A stretch of DNA of 64,000 nucleotides, taken from NCBI GenBank assembly GCA_009667805.1, contig CM019067.1, positions 68,094,997 to 68,158,996 of the forward strand, in the 5' to 3' direction. The position numbers and the translations under genes were made by a program. The DNA is from Leptobrachium leishanense. Lineage: Eukaryota; Chordata; Amphibia; Anura; Megophryidae. A model generated the notes under the pieces. That model made no database searches and was not told the DNA's origin. It saw nothing but the letters and a program-made list of their open reading frames with translations. Shown in pieces: positions 52,814-62,916 of this stretch (its first letter is position 1; each line of letters begins with the position of its first letter).

Positions 52814-53386
52814 CGCGTTACCTGTGGGGTGCAGAAGGGTTTGAGCGGGTCGACTCGGCGGAGCTCCGGGATCAGGCGGCCATTATTTTCTGCGCGCAAG
52901 CCGCGCCTCCGGGTTCTGGCTCTCTAAGCTCTGGTGCAGCTCTTCGAGGACGGCGGGGCGAGGAGAGCTCGCTTTCTCCAGTCCCTTTATTAGGCCTCGA
53001 GTTTAAAAAAAAAAAAAAAAAAAAAAGGGGGGGGGGGTTATTGTCCCTGTGTGGGTCAGAGCGGGCGCTGGTCCGGTGTGCTCCCACCTCTGTTCCTTCG
53101 TGGACCAGCGATTCGGGTCTGCGCGGTGTGGGGACGCAGTCCCCGAGATCGATCAGCCGCCGGCTCCCACGAGGGCCTCCAAGATGGCCGCCGCGTCTGG
53201 GCCCGAATCTCCTCCGGCGGCAAAAAGCGCTCCCCGGGCTCCCGGAAAGGGGGGGTTCCGGGCTCCTGGGTCTCCCAAGACCCTTAAATGTCAGCTGGGG
53301 GCCGTGCTCGGATGATGGAGAGGCGGCACCTGTGGAAGCTGCTCAGGTTCCCTCGGAGCCGGTGAGAAACGCGGCCGCTCGCTGCC

Positions 53387-53402
53387 CCTTCATCAGGAAT
53401 CT
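53387..53402. repeat. L1 target-site duplication, right copy
   Basis: ccttcatcaggaatct, identical to 46874-46889. Confidence 0.95.
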
Positions 53403-54138
53403 AACCCTTATTTCTTGTAGTTGAAAAACTGAATAGAAGGGAAAGCCCCCATTAGCCAGTCCAAATCTAGACCACGGTAGTAGTCCCAAATAGTCTAGGA
53501 CCTAGAGCCAGACTCTGCTGTCTCCAGGGTACTGCCAGCGCGATCCAAGCCTGCCTTGTTATGCTATTGAATGGAGCTGTACCGGTCAACCCCTTATGGT
53601 AGCCTTGTTTGAGTATATCTGAAAAATGTATGGTCCAGGTAGTTATTACACATCCATTACATAATACAAAAAAAAACCTATTATTTGTGTCCCTAGCACT
53701 AAGAATATTTTGTACAGTCAGTAACTTTGTTTTCAAAAAAGAAGGGGAAGTAATAGAGCAGTTTACTGGAAGATAGAGATAATGGGGCACATGCACTGCT
53801 CTGAAGACTTAGGATAACAGCTTAATATTGTGTAAATGTGCTCAAATGGGCAAAGCAAACTTGTTTTTCTGTCCTGGATGTTTGGTGATATTTATTTAAA
53901 TGATAAACCTCAATTAAGGTTCTGCCTGGTGGATTAGCAAGGAATGCATCTGGATTCTGAAGTGAAGTCTTGGAGATGTGACAACCCCATTGTTAATCTA
54001 TTGATGCTCAATTGCACACACGTAATGGCCATTATGAAGATGAGCACTATTTGAAGGACGTATCCTACTGACTAGTGAGCAACCATAAATTCTGCAAGAG
54101 ATGTTGAGATGGCAGAGGTCATAATAAGGCTGTGGCTC
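53403..54138. other. Unassigned sequence between L1 and Harbinger
   Basis: No gene or repeat boundary found. Confidence 0.5.
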
Positions 54139-54466
54139 TTAGGCTGGGGTCAGACCAGCGCACTTTTAACGTGCGTTCTGGCGCACATAATTGCGGCCGC
54201 ACTAGCAGCAAATGATGGGCAATGACGGCCAATATACGAAGTACGGTCGCAAGAAAGTCCGGCCGCGCAACGCAAGTGGAAAACGAACGCATTTTTTCGA
54301 GAACGCCGAACCGCTAGTACGGACGTACAGAGTGCGCAGCTGCGGCATAACGGCGTGTTTGCGTGATTAGGAGACGTCAGACGCTGCACATGTGCGGCCT
54401 ATATAACGTCCAGAGAACGAAAAAGTGTCCTGTGGTGGCTGTTGTGGTACCTGGCAATTGCAGAAG

Positions 54467-54650
54467 ATGGCTGGTCTGGATATTGATGTGGAGCGTTTGA
54501 TAGCGGCAGTGGCGGAGCATCCCGAGATTTGGGACACGGCTTGTGACCTGTACAAGGACAAACTGAGAAAGGCCAGCGCCTGGGTTGCAGTCTCGAGGGT
54601 GGTGTACCTGGAGTATGATACTTGGTCTGACAGAGAGCAGAAGCTACAGA
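54467..54650 (+). CDS. MADF/Myb-like protein of Harbinger, first exon
   Basis: In Harbinger elements the second protein is a Myb/SANT-type DNA-binding partner that helps bring the transposase to the DNA. Here the frame from ATG 54467 (context gaagATGG; open from 54425) encodes VERLIAAVAEHPEIWD, then LYKDKLRKASAWVAVSRVV and YDTWSDREQK. This is the MADF pattern (LI-x-x-V-x-x-x-P-x-I/L-W-D, then W in helix 2). A donor gtgagtac follows at 54651, so the exon ends at 54650 in phase 1. Later exons were not identified, and sequence after about 54738 belongs to the transposase on the other strand. Could be a stub only. Confidence 0.65.
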
Positions 54651-54737
54651 GTGAGTACATTATTATTTAATTCATAATCACATGTAAATTGGATGTACAA
54701 TAAAAGTAAAGGCAAACATAATAGGTGCCGTCACATG

Positions 54738-56296
54738 TTAAATGCTCCCCAGCTGCCAGGGCACCTGCCCTGCATCGCTAGTAAAATAATTAGACAGAGC
54801 ATCGCGAAACCTGTTGATGTGTCTATTCACAGCTATTATGTCATGGTTTGCATATTCATCCAGACCCGTAACTGTGAGGGTATCAGCGAAATTAAATCCA
54901 TCCCTCGCACGAACATAATTATGTAGGATGCAACAGCATTTCACTATATCCACACAGAAATCCACATTTACATCAAGCGGTCTATGAAAAATCCTCCACT
55001 TGTTGGTCAGTATGCCAAAGCTACACTCCACATACCGTCTCGCCCGCGACAGCCTGTAATTAAACACCCGCTTCCTCACAGTCAGGTGTGTCCCTGAGTA
55101 GGGCCGTAGGAGATGTGTGGATAGGCCGAATGCTTCGTCACCCACGAAGGCATAGGGGACTGTCACGTCACTGCCTGGCAATGGTGCGGGTCTGGGTATG
55201 TGCAGGGTCCCACTCTCGAGCTCATCCCACAGTGTAGAGTTCCTGAACGATGTGGAGTCAGAGTCTTTGCCATATGATCCGACATCCACATACACAAAAT
55301 CATAGTTGGCATCTGACACCGCCAGTAGGCCAATGGAAAAGAAATGTTTATAATTTTGATACAGTGAGCCACTGTGCAGTGGCTTCACTATGCGGACATG
55401 TTTGCCATCCACGGCTCCAAGGCAATTGGGGAAGTTGGCTCTCCCCCAAAATCCTGCTGCAATTGCTACCCATGCCTCGTCTGTGGGTGTTGGTTGTCTA
55501 CTATGGTGCGGTGCCACAAGGCCACCATGCCACTGGTTATGCCAGCCACAGCCAGGCGCCACCCACCCACCCTCCCATGTCCCATGTTGCTGGGCCTCCC
55601 CCAGCGTCTGGGTACCGCCGCGGATCCACACATGGTCCTCATGAGCCAGATGCTCCTCTGTACCAGGATTTGTGAGGTGTCTTGTATGTTTTTGGTTGAC
55701 ATGCTGTTCCTGTTGTCACTGTTATGTTTTGTCCTTCATGTCATTTTCTTTTGTATATATGTTACAGATATGTTATTCATTTATTTTCTTGTTTATTACA
55801 ATATATTTCTATTTACATACATTCTTGTCAGTGTCAGAGGTTTTTTTGGACGTGTCTTGGAATGTGATGCCTGCGTGTGGGTGGGTATGAATGTGTTTGC
55901 GTACATGTCACTACAGACCGACAATAGGGGCTCTGCACACCGAGCACATGTCTGCTGACTGGCAGCGAAGTCATGCATACAGGTGTTTGGAAGTACTTAC
56001 CGCAAAGTGATGACCAGCATCTCCTCCGGTGGTATGGCATCCCTCATGTTAGTGTTCCTCTTGGTCAGCGGCTCCCGTAACTGTGACAACAGTTCATCGA
56101 ATGAGGGGATGGACATCCGCATGTAGTTGAACAACTTCAAGGGGTCCCTCTCTCGCAGTGGCCTGTACAGCGTCACAAAGTGGCCATGCGTGTGTCTGGC
56201 AGCGTTGATGGGATGAACCCATGTTCGCCGTTGTCTTTTGTGCTGGAGGTACAGGTAGCCCGTTGCAGCAAACACAAACACTTGAAGTGCATCCAT
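54738..56296 (-). pseudogene. Harbinger DDE transposase, disrupted
   Basis: Exon 1 (ATG about 56296; open from 56344) encodes RRTWVHPINAARHTHGHF, LFNYMRMSIPSFDELLSQL and MRDAIPPEEMLVITLR. It ends at a donor GTAAGT (about 56001). The last part (about 55500-54738) encodes TDEAWVAIAAGFW, then NFPNCLGAVDGKHVRI (first Asp) and VDVGSYGKDSDSTSF (second Asp). It ends with YVECSFGILTNKWRIFHR (Glu) and CCILHNYVR, the DDE_Tnp_4/HARBI1-like signature. The middle (55640-55500) is out of frame: VAGITSGMVALWHRTIVDNQ reads in a different frame from the DDE part, so there is a frameshift near 55497. Host HARBI1 is excluded because the gene sits between terminal repeats. Confidence 0.85.
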
Positions 56297-56437
56297 CTTG
56301 GTGAAACGCCACCATCCACGAAATGGCTTTTTATACCCCTTCACCTTAATTTTTGATTCACCTATTGATTTGTTAAATTAGATTACGCGTTTAATTGCAG
56401 ATCCGTAAAAAATCACGCACGAAAATGCGCATCGTAT

Positions 56438-56648
56438 TGTCAGACCTTTTTAGATATGAAATTTCTATAACGCAGGAATGTTTAAATTTGGGGCCAGGAA
56501 TTGCGTCACGCAAACAACTTGTCTGCGTCGTTAATATATAACAAGAACAAGAGACAAGCTAAACTCGTTAGTGTTACGCATACAAGAAAGGACATTTAAC
56601 ATTGATCAAAGACGGTCTAATGGACTCTGTTTATTTTATTTAAAACAG
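56438..56648 (+). repeat. 5' LTR, internally deleted
   Basis: Matches 59661-59866 except at cacgcaaac / cacacgaac (two bases). After tttattttattta it diverges and ends aaaaca. It lacks the promoter-like region seen in the 3' LTR. The following gtggtaatcaagtaacg occupies the primer-site position, but I cannot match it to a tRNA. Confidence 0.75.
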
Positions 56649-56728
56649 TGGTAATCAAGTAACGTTTGTTGTTGGCTGTGGATACTTTGTTTTGAAGTAT
56701 TGTTATCTGATTGCTGTAGCGTAGAAAC

Positions 56729-58273
56729 ATGTCTGATTCAGATACTGATAGCCAGGAGGAAATCTCTCAATCGAGTCTTATAGAAGCAGGAAGACAGATG
56801 GCAATATTTGAAGTGGTAGAACATATCTCAGAGTCATTGCATATTGAAACCGATCTGATTGTATTTGTGAATACTATCAAAGACCGCGCCCAAAATCTTG
56901 TACACGATATGTGGGACAAAGAAGGTGATGTGCGTACATTCTTGAATTTGTTTTTAAACACAAACAACAAGCAAAGAAGGGATTGTATTATAATGGAATC
57001 ATGGCCCTCCATAATGTATTTGTGTTGTGCATTTGCTAAACAAAATGCGATACAAAAGGTTGTCATGATGAAGACCATCGCTAACTTAAATGCAAAAATA
57101 GAAAATGGTAATGATTTAACAGACAAACCTGAGAATGCCAGTACAGAAATAATTACTTTAAACGAACATAGCCAGAAACTGCAAGAACAACTCCAAAGCT
57201 TACAAGCTGTATATAAAGAGAGATGTGTTGAATTAAACAGTTTTAAAGAGAAATGTTCTAATTTAGAGCAGAAACTGTATGGCTATAAGCAGGAAATAAT
57301 GCTTTCAAGTGAGTCCGAGGTGTCAAGCAGTGATGAGAGTGTTGAAACTGACACAGATGAAATTCAATGCTCACTGAAAACCTTGAAGAAAGAGGTACTA
57401 AAAGCCCGGATAGACTCCATATCCCAGGTAAAGGGTAGACAAACAGAAACTGTTTCATCTGACCATAAGCCTGATGCTGGCCCTCATTTAAAAGAGCATG
57501 CCAAAGACAGCGGGGTAGATTCTGTAAGTGGCCCCGCCGATGATGTTAAACAGGGCGAAAGGGGGATCCCTTCAAGGCCTATAAAAGTGCAGGTCCAGCC
57601 ATCTAATGAGACCAGTCATGGGAGTCATAGGTCAAATAAAAGGGCCCATACCACAAGCCAAGTTGCCCCTAAGCAACATCAGGATGCCTCCCAGGTATAT
57701 GTTGCCAGGAGGAAATCATACGCTGAGGTGGTAAGAGGGAATAATCCAGATAGGAACCCCAGGGTCACGCCTGCCCCGCGCCCACCAAGAAGTGGGGAGC
57801 AGAGGTCACCCAATGACTGCAGAAGGTATGAGCAATGGCCACGACCGCACAATAGTCACGGGGAATATGCCCAAGGGCCTAGGCCTGCCCAAAGAAATAG
57901 GTATCCCCAATTTAGTGATTCTCCTCAAAGTGATGATCCCCCTCAAATAGGTAGGTTACCCCCTCGCGTTAAGGTCCCTGAAAATAGAAGGGGAGGTCAG
58001 ACAGGAGACCCCAGGCCCAGATCACACCGTCAGAACAGAAGTAGTAATGCTGATTCTGACACATCAAATAATTCTAGGCCCGAGCGTAATAGGATCCGCA
58101 GAAATAGATACCTTAAACGAAATGATCAGAATGACCGAATAAACCAATTAGAATACCGGTTATATCAAGTAGCTGAACAATTGGTGAAGATCACCGAGTA
58201 TGTATGGGCACAGCGGCCTGATAACTCTTTAGGGATAAATCCAGTGGCCACCCAAGGGCCACAGGATCAATAA
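56729..58273 (+). CDS. Gag-like ORF (514 aa) of the LTR element
   Basis: The first open frame after the 5' LTR, so gag by position. ATG 56729 has context aacATGt. An acidic Ser/Asp/Glu-rich N-terminus leads into a helical region (residues 20-115), then a predicted coiled coil at about 135-190 (HSQKLQEQLQSLQAVYKERC) and an acidic serine cluster at 193-211. The C-terminal part (about 330-480) is rich in Arg, Pro, Ser and Asn (ERNRIRRNRYLKRNDQ), suitable for nucleic-acid binding. A short helix follows (QLEYRLYQVAEQLVKITEY). There is no CCHC knuckle. Coiled coil plus Arg-rich tail without knuckles recalls spumavirus-type Gag, but I see no motif that proves it. Fully open. Confidence 0.6.
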   Translation: MSDSDTDSQEEISQSSLIEAGRQMAIFEVVEHISESLHIETDLIVFVNTIKDRAQNLVHDMWDKEGDVRTFLNLFLNTNNKQRRDCIIMESWPSIMYLCCAFAKQNAIQKVVMMKTIANLNAKIENGNDLTDKPENASTEIITLNEHSQKLQEQLQSLQAVYKERCVELNSFKEKCSNLEQKLYGYKQEIMLSSESEVSSSDESVETDTDEIQCSLKTLKKEVLKARIDSISQVKGRQTETVSSDHKPDAGPHLKEHAKDSGVDSVSGPADDVKQGERGIPSRPIKVQVQPSNETSHGSHRSNKRAHTTSQVAPKQHQDASQVYVARRKSYAEVVRGNNPDRNPRVTPAPRPPRSGEQRSPNDCRRYEQWPRPHNSHGEYAQGPRPAQRNRYPQFSDSPQSDDPPQIGRLPPRVKVPENRRGGQTGDPRPRSHRQNRSSNADSDTSNNSRPERNRIRRNRYLKRNDQNDRINQLEYRLYQVAEQLVKITEYVWAQRPDNSLGINPVATQGPQDQ

Positions 58274-59660
58274 CACCTCAGATGTTATTGAATCAGAGGG
58301 AACAACTGAATGAAATAGCATAGGTGGCACAACCTAACACCATTGAATCCCCAGGTCTACATATTAATAAGGAATCTAAAAGTATGTAAAGGGGGATTTC
58401 TGCTGTTGGATGCTAACCACTCTCCTATTTTTCAGCCCACTTCTAGTCCCTCTGATATAAACAGGCCATTAACCGCAACCGACTCTCAGGAGATCGTCGT
58501 AGCCAGATGCCCCGATGGAGAGCCAGCTACCCGTTGCGCATTAGCCTACAAGAAACCTAAGGTTCTCTGTACGGTGGGTAAGGATGAGAATCTCCCTACC
58601 CCAGGTAAAGTGATTTTCAACACCAGTTCATGGAGTTGCCCTCGGAGGTTAGAAACAGGTATTAACAGGGTCTGTCATAATAAATCCCTGATAACTGCAT
58701 GATTGCAGGAGTAAACCTCGTGGGAAGGCCGAATCCAATCACTGGTTTTAACTCGTTAATACGGTCAAAGAAATTAAATTTGTAGGAAATATATATATAT
58801 ATACACCTATTTATATATATATATATCTCTACAGGGCGATATCCAATTCAGTCCCCTATTAGGAAAGCAAGCCCATAAAAGGGGGATGATATACTTAATG
58901 GCTCACAAGAATTGAAAGGGTTAATAATCTATGTGTCACTGTCTTGATGAAATGCATTAAAATTAAAATAAATGCCGCGCTGCATCTAAGGGAAAGCATG
59001 GAATAAATCAGAAATGGGGAAGATTACCCGTTTCCATTTACCATGATCCTAAAGTTACATAGATGAAGTGTTAACCTAAATATTTACATGTTGTGTATAT
59101 CAATTCTTATGAAGTTCATCTCATTTTAGAAAGATAAGATGAGTAAAGTGACAATTGGTCACTCGCATGGAGACGTGTCCTAAAGACTCAGATGTCAGGA
59201 TTAGCCATGCTGGAGGTGACGGAAAGTCATGGAAGCACCCTGTCATAAAGGATACCCAAAGAAACGGAAGGATGACGACAAGTGCATTATTGGTTGTTTG
59301 AAAATCAACCTCCATAGATGAGAAGATCAACAAGCCACAAGATGTTTCGCTTGAAAGGTCTTTACCCGGGGAAAACACTGCTTGATTCAAATCCATTTTT
59401 CATCAACTGGAGTTCATTGATTCACCCTCAGATTACCCCGTTCGTAAAAGAAATGGGGGAACCACAAAAGGGGGATGGTCGTGAGAACCCATCATGCATT
59501 TACCAATTTTTTTTCTTCTGCACCAATTATCGCATGGAGTCGATGCCTAACAACTTCTTAAAGACTAAAGCTACCATACAGATGTAAAATTTCCTATCCA
59601 ATTGGTCCATGTCAATTCCTACTCATGAATCTGGATGAGTAGATATTGAAAAGGGGGATT
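58274..59660 (+). other. LTR element interior without pol or env
   Basis: Contains three copies of an aaagggggat purine tract (58388, 58878, 59467) plus the tract at 59651 adjoining the LTR. A plausible splice acceptor (ctcctatttttcag at about 58423-58436) and a (TA)n run (58792-58824) are also present. The frame at 58343-58702 shows no recognised domain. This looks like the remains of a deleted pol-env region. Confidence 0.55.
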
Positions 59661-61154
59661 TGTCAGACCTTTTTAGATATGAAATTTCTATAACGCAGGA
59701 ATGTTTAAATTTGGGGCCAGGAATTGCGTCACACGAACAACTTGTCTGCGTCGTTAATATATAACAAGAACAAGAGACAAGCTAAACTCGTTAGTGTTAC
59801 GCATACAAGAAAGGACATTTAACATTGATCAAAGACGGTCTAATGGACTCTGTTTATTTTATTTATTTGTTACAACCAAACAGGGTTTAGATCAAATGGT
59901 TTAAAAGTAAGGGAACACAATGACAACTAAGATAGATATCTCAGTATTGTGTTTATTTCGTCAGATCGAAACTCTGAAAGCCACGTAAACATGGAACAAT
60001 AGGTTGCCCAATAAAGAAAAAAACCCAAAGAAGGTTAAATGGCTTGGGTAAACCAGCTTGTAATGCTATGCTATTCGGCAATATGTACTATATGGTATGA
60101 GAATATTTATTAGTTAGAACTGATAATTTTAGAATCTTATAAAAACAGAGGCCCTACCACATTTAGTTGATCATCACAAATGTCTGGTGTACTAATCCGC
60201 ATGAAGCCGATTAAGTCGGGTAACGTGTGAATGTTAAAAACGATACCATGAATGTATGTCCCCTCACATACACATCCCTGTGGATATAAGTAAAGGGGGA
60301 TGAGATGCACACACGCCGTGGCGAAGTATGCTGGCGATGCCACAATAGAAATAAATTTTGATCTGTTAATAAAATCTATGAAGTCCCGGGATATAGGAAT
60401 AAAAGACCCCAAACCAGTAAAAGATTGGCCAAACACATAAATTAATTCCTGCAGAAGGTTGATGGATGATCTGAGAGCGCCATCTGCTGGCCAGGTAATA
60501 TAACACCTGGACAGACCCCTGGAGTTGATGAATATATATATCCTCCAATCAAATGAGGCCACATAGTGATGGGCTAGATCTAAAACTGGGCGGAAGACCA
60601 CTATATAGAGGGGACACTCCAGAGCAGAGAGACACACTGAGAAAAGCTTGGGGAGAGACCTGAGGGACGCTTGGAGGGGAGAAAGGCAATCACCATCGGC
60701 CGCCCCCTTTAGAGACCTGACCACACCCTAATCTTCCACCACTCTATCTTCACTAACCAGATGGTAAAGTATACCTGAATAACTTGATATCTATTTTCTA
60801 ATTGCATAGTCCTGACTTTAGATGTCCACCACAAACTAAAGGAATATAAATGAATTATTTTGCTGTTTGAGCCTAATAATCAGTAGAATAGAAATTCTGC
60901 CTTTACAGTCCACTGCAGAGGAGTGCTAAGGAAGAGACTATCACCGGCTGAATACTTGAGCCATAATTTAGTGAAATTATTTATATTCCAAGAATACTGG
61001 TTGTGGACATCTAAAGATCAATTATATACCTATAGTGAGATACGCTGGGACCGTGAAATAGCTTTTATATGTCAAGTACCGTCCGCCCCATTCGTAACCT
61101 AGCATAACTCCTTCCATATCCATCTTGCAGCCCTTTCGAATGAATGCATGCACT

Positions 61155-62916
61155 CAGGGCCGGTGCAAGGAATTTTGAGTGCACAGGCGAAGGTGCATTT
61201 TGCCGCCCCCTCTCCCAATAAGCTGACATGTGCATGTATGTGCGCGCCGAATGTCACATGACTGTGCGGGGCTACATGTATAGGACAATAATGGAGTGTG
61301 TGGCAGTGTGCGAGATAGCACCACACTCAGTCCTGTCTGTGGCTTAAGAGTGTGTGAGCGGCCTGGCAGTGAAGTGGGTTGACCGAGTATGTTCGAGCTG
61401 TGAGTGAGTGATGCATGTGAGTGTCAGCTATGATTGTGTGAGCCTGCGCACTATCTCTGAATGATTTATTGTATGTGTGAGCGTTGTGATGTGTATTAGC
61501 TGGCTGTGAGTGTGTGTGAGCTAGCTTTGGTGTGTTGCATGTGTGAGGGATGTGTGGGAGGTGGCTGTGAGTGTATGTAAGCTGGCTGTGAGAGATGTGT
61601 ATGCAAGAGCTGGTTGTGAGTGATATGTATGCAAGAGCTGACTGGGAGAGATGTGACGTGTGAGTGTGCGAACGCTAGCTGGGAGAGGTGTGTGTGTGTT
61701 GGCTGGGAGTGATGTGATGTGTGTGCTGGCTATTTTTGAGTGTGAAAGCTGGCTGGGGGTGTGTGAAAGCTGGCTGGGAGTGGTGTGTGTGCTGGCTGGG
61801 AGTGGTGTGTGTGTGCTGGCTGGGAGTGTGTGTGTGTGCTGGCTGGGAGTGGTGTGTGAGAGCTGGCTGGGAGTGGTGTGTGTGTGCTGGCTGAGAGTGA
61901 ATGTGTGTGCTGGCTGAGAGTGAATGTGTGTGCTGGCTGAGAGTGTGGGAGAGCTGGCTGGGAGGTGTGTGTATATGTGTGCTTGCTGGCTGGGAGTAGT
62001 GTGTGAAAGCTGGCTGGGAGTAGTGTGTGAAAGCTGGCTGGGAGTGGTGTGTGTGTGCTGGCTGAGAGTGTGGGAGAGCTGGCTGGGAGGTGTGTGTATA
62101 TGTATGCTTGCTGGCTGAGAGTGTGTGAAAGCTGGCTGGGAGTGGTGTGAGTGTGTGTGCTGGCTGAGAGTGAGTGCGTGTGCTGGCTGAGAGTGAGTGT
62201 GTGTGTGCTGGCTGAGAGTGATGGGTGTGTGCGGGCTGAGAGTGTGTGAGAGCTGGCTGGGAGTGGTGTGTGTGCTGGCTGGAAGTGATGGGTATGTGCT
62301 GGCTGAGAGTGTGGGAGAGCTGGCTGGGAGTGAGTGTGTGAAAGCTGGCTGAAAGTGATGGGTGTGTGTGGGCTGAGAGTGTGTGAAAGCTGTCTGGGAG
62401 TGAATGTGTGTACTGGCTGGAAGTGATGGGTGTGTGCTGGCTGGAAGTGATGGGTGTGTGCGTTGTGCATTTACCTCCTCCCTGAGAATCAGACAGGGTC
62501 ACTGAATAGACGCTGCCTGGTGGTGCCAGTTGCTGAGCAGCACATTCAAAACGCCACAGCTCCCTTCCTGGTGTAGCGTAAGAGGTGCACTTGGAGCTCC
62601 GCCCCTCCTAGGCTCCCTCCTCTGCCTCTCTGCACAGCTCCACCCCCACCACCACGTGTTTCCCCCTTCCCTGCCTGCACACAGCGGCAGATAAAAAAAA
62701 CAAAAAACGGCAGTTTGTTATTTTTAATCCCTGCACGCCCCCCACACACAGAGCAGCCGGCTACAGCCAGGGGAGCACCGGTATGAAGCACCTTCTGCAT
62801 CTTTGCAGAAGGTGTTTCTTTATTCTGGGTGGCCAAAATAACGTGAATCTCCGCCCCCCCCAGCAGGCCCGCCCCCAGGCAGTCGCCTGACCTGCCTTAG
62901 GCTAGCGCCGGCCCTG
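61155..62916. mobile_element. hAT element with perfect 8-bp duplication in the 3' LTR
   Basis: Left cagggccggtgcaaggaatt and right taggctagcgccggccctg. catgcact at 61147-61154 and 62917-62924 is a perfect 8-bp target duplication. The interior is mainly a minisatellite. No transposase. Confidence 0.95.
61500..62465. repeat. Minisatellite of gctggctgggagtg units
   Basis: About 45 diverged units of roughly 18-24 bp, each with gctggctg(g/a)gagtg and a variable (tg)n part. Higher-order copies are visible: the block at 61935-61980 recurs at 62065-62110. Long frames on both strands here are repeat artefacts. Confidence 0.9.

Larger units (their letters stand above)
46890..53386 (-). mobile_element. 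Near full-length L1 LINE
   Basis: A 6.5-kb element on the minus strand: 5' UTR (53386-52814), ORF1 (52813-51738), a 730-bp spacer, ORF2 (51004-47219), 3' UTR with two AATAAA signals, and a poly(A) tail (T-run at 46890). It is flanked by a 16-bp duplication, the signature of target-primed reverse transcription. The 5' UTR contains a long A23/G10 homopolymer tract (53004-53038 on plus). Both ORFs are frameshifted but almost no other damage is visible, so insertion is fairly recent. Confidence 0.95.

Noticed and set aside
52741..53424. 227-codon plus frame over the L1 5' UTR
   Set aside because: Antisense to a GC-rich L1 leader containing an A/G homopolymer; no domain.
54738..56296. Host HARBI1 gene
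   Set aside because: The gene is frameshifted and lies between Harbinger inverted repeats with a TTA duplication, so it is the transposon's own transposase.
56438..59870. A short LTR of about 210 bp at both ends of a 3.4-kb element
   Set aside because: The GTAT duplication and the resumption of Harbinger sequence lie at 63643-63647, so the element extends that far and the 5' LTR is the deleted one.
61675..62502. 275- and 246-codon minus frames
   Set aside because: Same cause: repeat units without stops in the hAT minisatellite.
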